Positions 16,101 to 24,402 of a stretch of 64,000 nt of DNA are shown here, piece by piece. Positions within the stretch are counted from its first letter, which is position 1. Each line of letters begins with the position of its first letter. The notes under the pieces are model-generated. The model was given only the letters and a program-made list of their open reading frames with translations, had not been told where the DNA came from and made no database searches. The stretch is from Achromobacter xylosoxidans (GTDB lineage Bacteria > Pseudomonadota > Gammaproteobacteria > Burkholderiales > Burkholderiaceae_B), in NCBI RefSeq assembly GCF_002192695.1, contig NZ_MTLG01000082.1:124001-188000 (forward strand). Direction: 5' to 3'. A program made the position numbers and the translations under genes.

Positions 16101-16520
16101 ATGGAAAACCCGAATTTGCCCTTGTTGGCCAAGACGGCCTGCGAGTCCGTGGTGCTGGAATTCTTCCACGCCCTGGACACGCGGCGCCACGAGGCCGCCG
16201 CCGCCCTCATGGCGGAGGACGGCGTCTGGCATCGGCAGGGACGCCGGCTCGCCGGCCGCGCGGAAATCCTGCAGGCACTGAATGCCCGGGCAGCCGAGCG
16301 CAGCACCTGCCATGTCATCACCAACCTGCGGTTGGTCGAGCTGGCAGGCACACGCGCCACCGTCGGCTACTTCCTGACCGCTTACGAAAGCGTGCCGCAT
16401 GAACAGGACGGCGCGCCACGCCTGGTGGCCATCCGCGAATGCCAGGATGTGCTGGTGGAGACGGATGGCGGCTGGCGGCTGGCCGACAAGAGCAGCCGCC
16501 GCCATCTGCCGCCGGAATGA
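16101..16520 (+). CDS. SnoaL/NTF2-like protein
   Basis: A 139-residue protein of the SnoaL-like (NTF2-fold) group. It begins with helices around VVLEFFHALDTRRHEAAAALMAED, then WHRQGRRLAGRAEI and HVITNLRLVEL, and ends with VLVETDGGWRLADKSSRRHL, the usual secondary-structure order. The ATG was chosen because GAGG lies seven bases upstream; an in-frame ATG at 16089 overlapping the reductase stop is possible. As the last enzyme-like gene of the oxygenase operon it could be an isomerase, dehydratase or accessory subunit. The fold alone does not fix a reaction. Confidence 0.72.
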   Translation: MENPNLPLLAKTACESVVLEFFHALDTRRHEAAAALMAEDGVWHRQGRRLAGRAEILQALNARAAERSTCHVITNLRLVELAGTRATVGYFLTAYESVPHEQDGAPRLVAIRECQDVLVETDGGWRLADKSSRRHLPPE

Positions 16521-16605
16521 CGCGCCTCGAATCGATACCAACCCACGCGTCCGGACCATTCAAAAAGCAGTGGACGCGTACCGTAAATACCTCAGGAGAC
16601 AAACC

Positions 16606-17586
16606 GTGAAACCCTCAAGAATCTTGCATTGCATGCTGGCGGCCGCCTGTGCGGCCGTCGTGTCCGGCGCCCAGGCGCAACAGGCGGACTGGCCGACCCA
16701 TCCGATCACGCTGGTGGTGCCGTTCGCGGCCGGCGGCGGCGGCGATACGCTGGCGCGCCTGGTCGCGGAGCCGCTGTCGCGCGAACTCGGGCAGTCCATC
16801 ATCGTCGAGAACCGCCCCGGCGCGGGCGGCAATATCGGCACCTCGATCGCGGCGCGCGCCAAGCCCGACGGCTATACGCTGTCCTATGGCACCAATGGCA
16901 CCCAGGCCACCAACCACTGGCTGTACAAGTCGCCGGGCTATGCGCCGTCCGACTTCGAGCCGATCTCGCGCTTCACCGTCATCGCCGCGGCCCTGGTGGT
17001 CAATGCCAGCGACGAACGCTTCAAGACCCTGGCGCAGCTGCTCGCCTATGCAAAATCGAATCCGGGCGAACTGACCTGCGGCTCGGCCGGCAATGGCACG
17101 TCCTCGCACCTGGCCTGTGAATTGCTGAACCAGATGGCCGGCACCAAGGTCATGCACATCCCCTACAAGGGCGGTGGCGCGGCCATGACGGACCTGCTGG
17201 GCGGGCGCATTTCGTTCATGATCGACGTGATGCCCAACGTATCGGGGCAGATCGCCGCAGGCAAGCTGCGGGCGCTGGGCGTGACCACGCCAGAGCGCGT
17301 GGCGTCCAATCCGGACATTCCCACGATCAGCGAAGCGGGCCTGAAGGGCTACGAGTTCTTTGCGTGGGACGGCCTGTACGCGCCCAAGGGCACGCCGGTT
17401 GCGGTGCTGGACAAGCTCAACGCGGCCGTCAACCGGGCGCTGCAGCAGCCGGAAGTGCGCAAGATGCTGGAGTCGCGCGGCGCGATTCCCTCGCCCACCT
17501 CGCGCCAGGCCCTGGCGGAATTCGGCGCCGAGGAGTATGCGCGGCTGGGCAAGGTCGTGAAGGTGGCGGGCGCGTCGATCGACTGA
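16606..17586 (+). CDS. Bug-family (TctC) periplasmic solute-binding receptor
   Basis: A 326-residue tripartite tricarboxylate receptor (Bug, PF03401). It has a cleavable signal peptide ending in GAQAQ, then WPTHPITLVVPFAAGGGGDTLAR, the NRPGAGGNIGT loop that contacts ligand carboxylates, the AKPDGYTL motif and VMHIPYKGGG. The family binds carboxylates or amides in the periplasm and feeds a TctAB permease or a sensor; no tctAB is in this window. The GTG start is supported by AGGAGAC six bases upstream. It closes the aromatic operon, so it probably binds the aromatic substrate or senses it. A strong terminator follows. Confidence 0.93.
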   Translation: MKPSRILHCMLAAACAAVVSGAQAQQADWPTHPITLVVPFAAGGGGDTLARLVAEPLSRELGQSIIVENRPGAGGNIGTSIAARAKPDGYTLSYGTNGTQATNHWLYKSPGYAPSDFEPISRFTVIAAALVVNASDERFKTLAQLLAYAKSNPGELTCGSAGNGTSSHLACELLNQMAGTKVMHIPYKGGGAAMTDLLGGRISFMIDVMPNVSGQIAAGKLRALGVTTPERVASNPDIPTISEAGLKGYEFFAWDGLYAPKGTPVAVLDKLNAAVNRALQQPEVRKMLESRGAIPSPTSRQALAEFGAEEYARLGKVVKVAGASID

Positions 17587-17608
17587 GCGGCTGAGGCCTG
17601 AACGAACC

Positions 17609-17634
17609 AAGCCGGCGGCGCGTGCCGCCGGCTT
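17609..17634. terminator. Intrinsic terminator after the aromatic operon
   Basis: AAGCCGGCGGC and GCCGCCGGCTT make a perfect 11-bp stem with the 4-base loop GCGT, followed by GCTTTT on the plus strand. It lies 23 bases past the Bug stop and 20 bases before the convergent ABC ATPase stop. The stem starts with AA, giving a partial U-run on the other strand too, so it may serve both directions. Confidence 0.78.
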
Positions 17635-17653
17635 GCTTTTGTGGGCAGGGAGA

Positions 17654-18523
17654 CTACCAAGCCATGCGCAAGCGCCCCAGCGCGGGCAATGCGCCCACCG
17701 TGGCCGCCAGGCCACCGGGCGGCGGCAATTCTTCATGGCGGGCCACGCGCCCGTCCGGATCGAGAAAGTCGCTCAGCACGTCGTCGCGCAGCCGGATGAA
17801 GCGCGGATCGCTGCGGTTGCGCGGATGCGGCAGATCGACGTCGACGATGCGGCGGATGCGTCCCGGGCGCGGCTGCATCACCACCACGCGGTCGCCCAGG
17901 AACACGGCTTCCTCCACGTCGTGGGTGACCAGCACCATGGTGATCTGCTCCTGCTGCCAGATGCGCTGCAACTCGTTCTGCAGCCGCGACCGCGTCAGCG
18001 CGTCCAGGGCGCCCAGCGGTTCGTCGAGCAGCAGCACGCGCGGGCGGTTGACCAGGCCGCGCGCGATCGCCACGCGCTGCGCCATGCCGCCCGATATCTG
18101 GTGCGGGTAGGATTTCTCGAAACCCTGCAAGCCGACCAGCGCGATGTGCTCGGCCACCAGCTCGCGCTTTTCCGCTTTCGACAGGGGCGCGTTGCGCAGC
18201 GCCGTCGCGATATTGCGTTCCACGTTCAGCCATGGAAACAGGCGATGGTCCTGGAATACGATGCCGCGGTCCAGGCCCGCGCCGCGCACCGGTTTGCCGT
18301 CCAGCAAGATCTGGCCGGCGTAGTCGCCGTCCAGTCCCAGGATCAGGCGCAGCAGCGTGGACTTGCCGCAGCCGCTGGCGCCCACGATGCTGACGAAACG
18401 CCCGGCGGGCACGTCCAGGTTGATGTCCTGCAGGACCTGCAGCGGCCCTGCGCCGCCGCCAGGGCCGGCATAGCGCTTGCCCACGCCGCGGATGTTCAAT
18501 TCCTTGCCGAAGATGCTCGTCAT
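17654..18523 (-). CDS. ABC transporter ATP-binding protein, nitrate/sulfonate/taurine family
   Basis: A 289-residue ATPase of the SsuB/TauB type. It shows Walker A GASGCGKST near residue 50, Q-loop VFQDHRLFPW, signature ISGGMAQR, Walker B VLLLDEPLGALD and switch His VTHDVEEA. It has a C-terminal tail of about 50 residues beyond the core that is longer than usual. It is the last gene of a four-gene unit that runs binding protein, permease, permease, ATPase on the minus strand. The transporter faces the aromatic operon and is flanked by an amidohydrolase and a BenE permease, so aromatic or sulfonated aromatic import is plausible. Confidence 0.9.
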   Translation of the reverse strand: MTSIFGKELNIRGVGKRYAGPGGGAGPLQVLQDINLDVPAGRFVSIVGASGCGKSTLLRLILGLDGDYAGQILLDGKPVRGAGLDRGIVFQDHRLFPWLNVERNIATALRNAPLSKAEKRELVAEHIALVGLQGFEKSYPHQISGGMAQRVAIARGLVNRPRVLLLDEPLGALDALTRSRLQNELQRIWQQEQITMVLVTHDVEEAVFLGDRVVVMQPRPGRIRRIVDVDLPHPRNRSDPRFIRLRDDVLSDFLDPDGRVARHEELPPPGGLAATVGALPALGRLRMAW

Positions 18524-18538
18524 TCCTTTCCTACTCCA

Positions 18539-19348
18539 TCAGGCGGCGCCGTAGCGGTGCCGCGCCAGCCTGCGCTCCAGCGCGCGGGCCAAGGCATTCA
18601 TGGACCAGCCCACCAGGCCGATCACGAACATGCCGAAGATCACCAGGTCCATCTGGAAGTGTTCGCTGCCTTCGATCAAGGTGTTGCCGATGCCATGGCC
18701 GGCCACCAGTAGGTACTCCGCGCCTATCGTCGCCAGCCAGGAGTAGATCAGCGCCAGGTACACGCCGGTGAAGATCGAAGGCGCCGCCGACGGCAGCACC
18801 ACGTGCAGCAGCGTCTGCCAGCGGGAATAGCCGAACACGCGGGCCACCTCCAGCAGCGCGGCCGGCGTGCTGCGTATGCCGTCGCAGGTATTGACGACCA
18901 CGGGCACCAGGGCGGCCAGCGACAGGAACGTCACCTTGGCCACGTCGCCCAGGCCGAACCAGACCGAGATCAGCGGGATCCAGGCAAACAGCGAGATCTG
19001 CTTGAAGGTGTTGAAGCTGGGGCCCACGATACGGTTGAACAAGGGCAGCAGCCCCAGCAGCGCGCCCAGTATCAGGCCGAGCGTGGTGCCGATCGCGAAG
19101 CCGGTGAATTCGCGCGCCAGGCTCGCGCTCAGCGCGCGCCACAGCCGTCCCGAGGAGATCTGGCTGGCGGCTGTCTCCAGCACTTTCTCCGGAGATACCA
19201 GCAAGGGCGTGGACACCCAGTCCAGCCGCGCCAGCGCCCACCAGGCCAGGATCGCGGCGGCGGGCAGCACCAGGCCGCGCCAGCGGGCGCGTACCCAAAG
19301 ACTGGTGCGGCGGGCGAGGGACAGCGGGTTGATCGATGGCGCCGTCAT
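18539..19348 (-). CDS. ABC transporter permease, SsuC/TauC family, subunit 2
   Basis: A 269-residue inner-membrane permease with about six helices and the family coupling loop near LLEVARVFGYSRWQTLLHVVLPSAAPSIFTG (residues about 165-195). The ATG was placed where it overlaps the upstream permease stop by four bases; the open frame extends much further upstream only as a shadow. It is a distant paralogue of its neighbour: both carry the LLEVARVxGY motif, so the channel is probably a heterodimer. Most SsuABC/TauABC systems encode one permease, which makes the pair notable. Confidence 0.9.
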   Translation of the reverse strand: MTAPSINPLSLARRTSLWVRARWRGLVLPAAAILAWWALARLDWVSTPLLVSPEKVLETAASQISSGRLWRALSASLAREFTGFAIGTTLGLILGALLGLLPLFNRIVGPSFNTFKQISLFAWIPLISVWFGLGDVAKVTFLSLAALVPVVVNTCDGIRSTPAALLEVARVFGYSRWQTLLHVVLPSAAPSIFTGVYLALIYSWLATIGAEYLLVAGHGIGNTLIEGSEHFQMDLVIFGMFVIGLVGWSMNALARALERRLARHRYGAA

Positions 19349-20208
19349 GCCTGGACTCCAGTGGACGCCGCGCCCAGGCGGGTAGCGGCCTGGCCGCCGC
19401 CCGCGCGGGCTTCGGCCAGGTCCAGCAGCTTGTCGATGGCATAGCCGATGGCGCCCACCACGATCACCGCCGCCATCACCAGGTCCAGCTGGAACAGCTG
19501 CCGGCCGTAGACGATCAGGTAGCCCAGTCCTTCGCTGGAGGCGACCAGCTCCACCACCACCAGTGACAGCCAGGCCTTGGTGAAACCCAGCCGCAGGCCG
19601 GTGAAGAGCGTGGGCAAGGCGTGCGGCAACACGACTTCCAGCACCTGCTGGCGGCGCGTGTAGCCATAGACGCGGGCCACTTCCAGCAGGCTGGCAGGCG
19701 TCTGCCTGAATCCCTGCAGGGTGTTCAGCGTCACCGGCACCAGCGCGGCCTTGGCGATCAGGATGTACTTCAATGGCTCGCCTATGCCCACCAGCAGCAG
19801 CACGAAGGGCAGCCAGGCCAGGACCGGGATCTGCACCAGCGCGTTGAACGTTGGCAGGATGTAGGCTTCCAGCGGACGCCACAAACCCATCGCCGCGCCC
19901 AGCGCCAGGCCCAGCGCGCTGCCGGCCGCGAAGCCCACCAGCACGCGCTGCATGCTGGCCTGCACGTTCAGCCAGAGGTCGCCGCTGCTGTAGAGATCCT
20001 GCAAGGTCAGCCAGACGAAGTGGGGCGAAGGCAGCACCTGCGGGGAGATCCATCCCTGCGAGGCGCCCAGCTGCCAGAGCGCGAGCAGCGCCAGCGGCAG
20101 CAGCCAGGGCAGCAGGCGGCCGCCGGCGTTGCGCAGCAGTTCGGCAGGAGCCTGGCGCGCGCCGCGCCGCGCGGACGCAAGCGGGGCGCTCAGCGTATTT
20201 CCGGACAT
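19345..20208 (-). CDS. ABC transporter permease, SsuC/TauC family, subunit 1
   Basis: A 287-residue permease with a hydrophilic N-terminus of about 30 residues and about six helices. It has the conserved coupling loop (SLLEVARVYGYTRRQQVLEVVLPHALP) and the C-terminal LGYLIVYGRQLFQLDLVMAAVIVVGAIGY region typical of the family. It lies nine bases downstream of the binding-protein gene and overlaps the second permease by four bases. Together with 18539-19348 it should form the membrane channel. Confidence 0.9.
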   Translation of the reverse strand: MSGNTLSAPLASARRGARQAPAELLRNAGGRLLPWLLPLALLALWQLGASQGWISPQVLPSPHFVWLTLQDLYSSGDLWLNVQASMQRVLVGFAAGSALGLALGAAMGLWRPLEAYILPTFNALVQIPVLAWLPFVLLLVGIGEPLKYILIAKAALVPVTLNTLQGFRQTPASLLEVARVYGYTRRQQVLEVVLPHALPTLFTGLRLGFTKAWLSLVVVELVASSEGLGYLIVYGRQLFQLDLVMAAVIVVGAIGYAIDKLLDLAEARAGGGQAATRLGAASTGVQA

Positions 20209-20217
20209 GGCGGCTCC

Positions 20218-21327
20218 TTATCGCGCGGCCGCGGCGCTGGCCTGGCGCTCGCCGGATGCCGGCTGGCCTTGCGCGTTGAACGCGGTCCAGCGGGCGGCAA
20301 GATTGGCCTTCTGCAACGCGGCGTCGAGGTAGCGCGGCTCGAACCAGCCGTCCACGCTCACGGGACGGCGGATCAGCTTCAGTTTGAGCGCATCGTCCGC
20401 CACGGCCTGGTAGCGCGCGGCGAGGAACTCGTCCAGCAGCGGCGAATTGCGCACGGCCAGCACCTCGCCGTCGAACTCCGCCTGCCAGGACGCGTAAGGC
20501 GTGCCGCTGCGCGCCCAGATCTTGAAGAGCGCGTCGCGGTTCTGCTCGTCCGAAGACCATTGCGCGGCGCGCACGAATACGTCGACCACGCGCTGCACGG
20601 CTGCGGGGTTCTCCTTCTCGAAATCCTCGCGCACCAGCAGGGACGCCTGGCGCGTGAACGAGGGATCCTGGCCCTTGGTCGAATAGATGATGCGCGCCAG
20701 GCCCTGGTCGCGCAGCTTGAAGTATTCGTAGCCGCCGAAAGCCGCATCCACGCCGTTGGAGACCAGCGCCGCCTGCGCGCTGCCGGTGTCGAGGTTCACT
20801 CCCTTGATGTCGCGTTCGGTCAGCTGGCGCGAGGCCAGCACGTTGATGGCGACCAGATGGCCGTTGGTGCCGCGGAAGATCGACACCTTGCGGTCCTTCA
20901 GGTCGTCCAGCGATTGCAGGGCGGAGTCCTTGGGCGTGGAGACATAGAGATTGTTGCGCACGCCGCTGCCCAGCAGGATGCGGGTCTTCAGCCCGTTGGA
21001 GCGGCCCACCACCGACGGCAGGTCGCCCTGGTAGGCGAAATCGATCTGCTTGTTCGACAGCGCTTCGTTGACCGCGGGGCCCGCGCCCTTGAAGAACAGC
21101 CATTGCACTTCGGTACCGGTGCCCTTGAAGGCCTCTTCCAGCCAGTTGTTGGCGCGCGCCACGCCGCCCGGCGAGCCGCCCCAGGTGATGGGGTCGCCGC
21201 CGCCGGCGGTCGCCACGCCGATGCGGACCACGTTAGGCGCGGCCAAGGAGGCAAGGCTGACGGCGCACAAGGCAGCGCCCAGCATCAGGCGTGAAATCAG
21301 GCTGCGGGGAGAGAGCAGGGTGCGCAT
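20218..21327 (-). CDS. ABC transporter substrate-binding protein, SsuA/TauA-like
   Basis: A 369-residue periplasmic binding protein of the nitrate/sulfonate/bicarbonate group. The start MRTLLSPRS gives a signal peptide cut near SLAAP; GGAACG lies upstream. Body motifs include NVVRIGVATAGGG, WLEEAFKGTGTEVQW, NEALSNKQIDFAYQGDLPS (the usual ALxxGxIDxxxxGDxP ligand region) and SIFRGTNGHL. It is longer than SsuA (about 320). It heads the ABC operon. The ligand is unknown; genomic context suggests an aromatic or organic acid rather than sulfate ester, but nothing here is diagnostic. Confidence 0.9.
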   Translation of the reverse strand: MRTLLSPRSLISRLMLGAALCAVSLASLAAPNVVRIGVATAGGGDPITWGGSPGGVARANNWLEEAFKGTGTEVQWLFFKGAGPAVNEALSNKQIDFAYQGDLPSVVGRSNGLKTRILLGSGVRNNLYVSTPKDSALQSLDDLKDRKVSIFRGTNGHLVAINVLASRQLTERDIKGVNLDTGSAQAALVSNGVDAAFGGYEYFKLRDQGLARIIYSTKGQDPSFTRQASLLVREDFEKENPAAVQRVVDVFVRAAQWSSDEQNRDALFKIWARSGTPYASWQAEFDGEVLAVRNSPLLDEFLAARYQAVADDALKLKLIRRPVSVDGWFEPRYLDAALQKANLAARWTAFNAQGQPASGERQASAAAAR

Positions 21328-21396
21328 GGTCGTTCCGTGTATCGATGATGAAAGACAGGGCCGGGCAGGCAAGCGCCGGCCGCGGACAGGACTAGG

Positions 21397-21422
21397 CGCC
21401 CGCCGGCATGTGCCGGCGGGCG
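21397..21422. other. Perfect 26-bp palindrome (hairpin) after the amidohydrolase gene
   Basis: CGCCCGCCGGCA and TGCCGGCGGGCG form a 12-bp stem around the two bases TG. It lies 22 bases past the amidohydrolase stop and 69 bases before the binding-protein start, both on the minus strand. No T-run follows, so it may be a weak or Rho-assisted terminator or an mRNA 3' end stabiliser. Confidence 0.55.
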
Positions 21423-21444
21423 GGACTGCAGGTACGCGATCAGG

Positions 21445-22968
21445 TCAGGCCGCGCGCTTCTCGGCGCGCGCCTGCAGCTTCTGCTCGATGCGCGTGCCCT
21501 TGAAGAACTCGGGATGCGCCTGGGTGTAGAAGCGGTAGGGGTTGTCGAACACCAGCGCCTTGAAATCCGCCGCGGAGATCACGCCGTCTTCCACCAGGTC
21601 CCAGCTTTCGGCCAGGGGCTCGGTCAGGTCGGGCACGTCCCAGTGGCCGACGTCCGAGGACCAGATCGCGTTGAGCTTGGTGTTCAGCGGATTGGCGCGG
21701 TCGTTGAACGCGGCGCCTATGGTGCGGTCGTCGGCTTCCGAACCGAAGTAGAAGCTGTCGACCCAGCGCTTGCGGATGTCCTCCACGCTGCCGATGCCAG
21801 CCGCGGCAAAGTCGTCGAGTTCATCGCCCTGGGGCTCGCGGCTGTGGTGCAGCGCCGACAGGCCCAGGCTGTCGCGCAGCAAGGTGTCCTTGTTGAGCTC
21901 GCGCCCATTGAGCAGCTCGGCGCCGTAGCGTTCGAACAGGTCGGCCAGCAGCTCCACGTCCGCGTTGGCCGGGTTGTACTGCTGCACGGCGTTGCGGTTG
22001 CGCTTTTCCCAGCGGTCCACCAGGTGCGCGTACACGTGCGCGCCCCAGTCCGCGCCGCCTTCCAGCAAGGCCACGCGCAGGTTCGGAAAGCGTCGCGTCA
22101 CGCCGCCGAAGAACAACGCCTTGGCAAAGGCCTGGGAACCATCGGCGAAGTGGCCGATGTGGTTGAACATGTAATTGCTGATGGAGTGGCGCCCGGTCCA
22201 GCCCTGGCTGCCGTAATGGGTGGCCAGCGGCACGCCCAGTTCCACCGCCTTGGCCCAGAACGGATCGTAGTCATGCTCGCTGTCCAGGCCGAAGAAATCC
22301 ACGTAGGACGCATGCCGCGCGATTTCCGGGAATTCAGCGGGCGGGTACTTTTCGGCGATGGCCTTGATCGGCCGGCGCACGCCGCCCGGAATGTTGGCCA
22401 CCTTCAATCCCAGCGTCTTGACCGCGAATTCGAGTTCCTCGATGGCTTCCTGCGGCGTGTTCAGCGGAATACCGGCCACGGGCGTCAGGCGGTCGCTGTA
22501 TTTGCGGTACTGGTCCGCATGGAAGTGGTTGATGGCGCGGTGCAGCGGCTGGCGGTACTCGTCGCCCGCGCCCAGCGGCGCCAGCACGTCGTTGGGAAAC
22601 AGGATGGAGTAGTCCGAACCCTGTTCCTCCAGGCGCTCGTACAACAGCTCCGGCAGCGTGACCGTGGCCAGATCCAGGGTATTGCGCGTGACGCGCGCCC
22701 ACCAGGGCGAGCGCAGCGTGCGGTTGCGCTGCCGTTCCTCCGGGGTCTGCTGATACCAGTCCTTGCCCTGGGACTTGGTGGCGAAGCGCGAGCCTTGCGT
22801 CTTGCGCAGCACGTCCACCAGCTTGGAGCCGCCATAGTGCTGGATGTAGTCCTCCAGCACGGGCGCGTAGTCGTTGACGTGTACGTCGGTGTCGATCACT
22901 GGATAGTCCAGCTTCGCCTTGATCGCGGCGGAGCGGGAAGCCTGGGTACGGTGCAGCCGGTCGTTCAT
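21445..22968 (-). CDS. Amidohydrolase-2 (ACMSD-like, PF04909) family metal-dependent hydrolase
   Basis: A 507-residue TIM-barrel enzyme of the amidohydrolase-related group that contains ACMSD and other decarboxylases. Visible metal-site segments are DTDVHVND near the N-terminus (a variant of the DxHxH strand-1 motif), ATHYGSQGW, the LLEGGADW strand and SSDVGHWDVPD near the C-terminus. Members decarboxylate or hydrolyse aromatic or heterocyclic acids. The start ATG has GGAGACCCGC just upstream. It lies between the ABC transporter and the BenE permease and may process the imported compound before the Rieske system. It is longer than ACMSD (about 335 residues). Confidence 0.82.
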   Translation of the reverse strand: MNDRLHRTQASRSAAIKAKLDYPVIDTDVHVNDYAPVLEDYIQHYGGSKLVDVLRKTQGSRFATKSQGKDWYQQTPEERQRNRTLRSPWWARVTRNTLDLATVTLPELLYERLEEQGSDYSILFPNDVLAPLGAGDEYRQPLHRAINHFHADQYRKYSDRLTPVAGIPLNTPQEAIEELEFAVKTLGLKVANIPGGVRRPIKAIAEKYPPAEFPEIARHASYVDFFGLDSEHDYDPFWAKAVELGVPLATHYGSQGWTGRHSISNYMFNHIGHFADGSQAFAKALFFGGVTRRFPNLRVALLEGGADWGAHVYAHLVDRWEKRNRNAVQQYNPANADVELLADLFERYGAELLNGRELNKDTLLRDSLGLSALHHSREPQGDELDDFAAAGIGSVEDIRKRWVDSFYFGSEADDRTIGAAFNDRANPLNTKLNAIWSSDVGHWDVPDLTEPLAESWDLVEDGVISAADFKALVFDNPYRFYTQAHPEFFKGTRIEQKLQARAEKRAA

Positions 22969-23127
22969 GCGGGTCTCCGAGAGTGAAACGGACGCGGCGC
23001 CTTGCGGGGTCGGCAAGGCCGGCGCGGACAGGTCACAGTACGGGAGATGGCCGCCTGGCCAAACGACCGATTCGCAATTTCTAACTGAGTGATGTGCTTA
23101 TGAGCGGCCAGCGGGAGGAATGCGGCG

Positions 23128-24342
23128 TCAAGTCTGGGGGCGTTTCGAAAAGTCCCCGCGCTCCAGGATGAAGCTGGTCGCCACGCCGAACACCACGCCC
23201 CAGAACGGCGCGCCGATGCCCAGCAGCGGCAGGCCGCCCAGCGTCACCAGGAAGGCGACCAGGGCGCCCAGCGTGAAGTGCTGGCGGAACGCGGTATGGA
23301 AGGCGCCTTGCAGGATGCGCAAGAGCGCCAGACCCGCCAGCGTGGCGACGAAGGCCGCGGGCGTGGCCAGCAGCGCCTGCGTGACCAGGGGCGAGAACAG
23401 TCCGAACACGATCACCATCACGCCCAGGAAGATCGCGGCGATCCAGTGGCGCGAGGCGTTGGCGCCGGAAGCGATGATGGCGTTCGACGGGCCGGCCAGG
23501 CAGGTGGAGACGCAGCCCAGGCACGCGGTCAGCGCCGAGAACACGCCGCAGGCGTTGGTGATGGCATTGACCGGCGGCCGGTGCAGCGAATTGCGCAACA
23601 CGGCTATCCCTTGCGCGTTCTGCACCGCGATCACGGTAACGGCAAGCGGCAGCACCAGCTCGAACGCGGCGGCCCAGGAGAACACCGGCGCGTAGAACTG
23701 CGGGCTGGCTACCGAGGTCGCAAGCGTGACGTGTTCCAGGGCTGGCGTCCTGCCCATGAACACCAGTGTGCCTACTCCGGCGAGCAGCGCGCCGATGATG
23801 GGCGAGAAGCGTTTTTGCACCGCGGGGAAGAACGACACCAGGAAGAAGGTGGCTGTCATGACGCCCGCGAGCCAGGGATCGGAGGCGAACGACTTGATCC
23901 AGTCCAGCGCGAAGCTGAGAAAGACGCCGGCCACCATGCCCATGACGATGGGCATGGGGATGCGGTCCATGATGGCGCCGACCCATCCCGTCAGTCCCAG
24001 CACCAGCATTAACGCGGCGGTCAGCAGATAGGCGCCGATGACTTCGGCAAAGGGCAGGTGTTGCAGGGCGCTGGCGACCAGCACCGCGCCGGGTATGGTC
24101 CACAGAAAGGCGAGCGGCTGCCGGTAGATGGCGGACATCACGATGGTGAGGATGCCATTGAGCACGAATGCGGCAAAGATCCACGAGGCTAGGGTGGCCT
24201 GGCTGAGCCCTCCCTTCACGCCCGCGCTCAGGATGATGGCCACCGGCGCGGAGGCGGAAAACAGGAACGCCACGAATGCGTTGGTCAGCTCGTCCGCCGG
24301 GAACGAGGGCGAGGCGGCTGGAATCGTGTTCTGCTCAGCCAT
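23128..24342 (-). CDS. BenE-family (benzoate/H+ symporter) membrane transporter
   Basis: A 404-residue integral membrane protein of the BenE family (PF03594) with about 11-12 hydrophobic helices. Family-like segments are the FLFSASAPVAIILSAG start, TIPGAVLVASAL, MDRIPMPIVMGMVAGVFL and the central QNAQGIAVLR, NACGVFSALTACLGCVSTCLAGPSN region. BenE imports benzoate-type acids with protons. The start ATG was preferred to an upstream one because it sits immediately before the hydrophilic N-terminus. Its presence beside an aromatic oxygenase operon is one more sign that this locus handles a benzoate-like acid. Confidence 0.88.
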   Translation of the reverse strand: MAEQNTIPAASPSFPADELTNAFVAFLFSASAPVAIILSAGVKGGLSQATLASWIFAAFVLNGILTIVMSAIYRQPLAFLWTIPGAVLVASALQHLPFAEVIGAYLLTAALMLVLGLTGWVGAIMDRIPMPIVMGMVAGVFLSFALDWIKSFASDPWLAGVMTATFFLVSFFPAVQKRFSPIIGALLAGVGTLVFMGRTPALEHVTLATSVASPQFYAPVFSWAAAFELVLPLAVTVIAVQNAQGIAVLRNSLHRPPVNAITNACGVFSALTACLGCVSTCLAGPSNAIIASGANASRHWIAAIFLGVMVIVFGLFSPLVTQALLATPAAFVATLAGLALLRILQGAFHTAFRQHFTLGALVAFLVTLGGLPLLGIGAPFWGVVFGVATSFILERGDFSKRPQT

Positions 24343-24402
24343 GGGCCCGCCCCTGGGTGAGCAGGTCACGACAGCTGATGAAGAGGAAGAATGATTCGAG
24401 CG

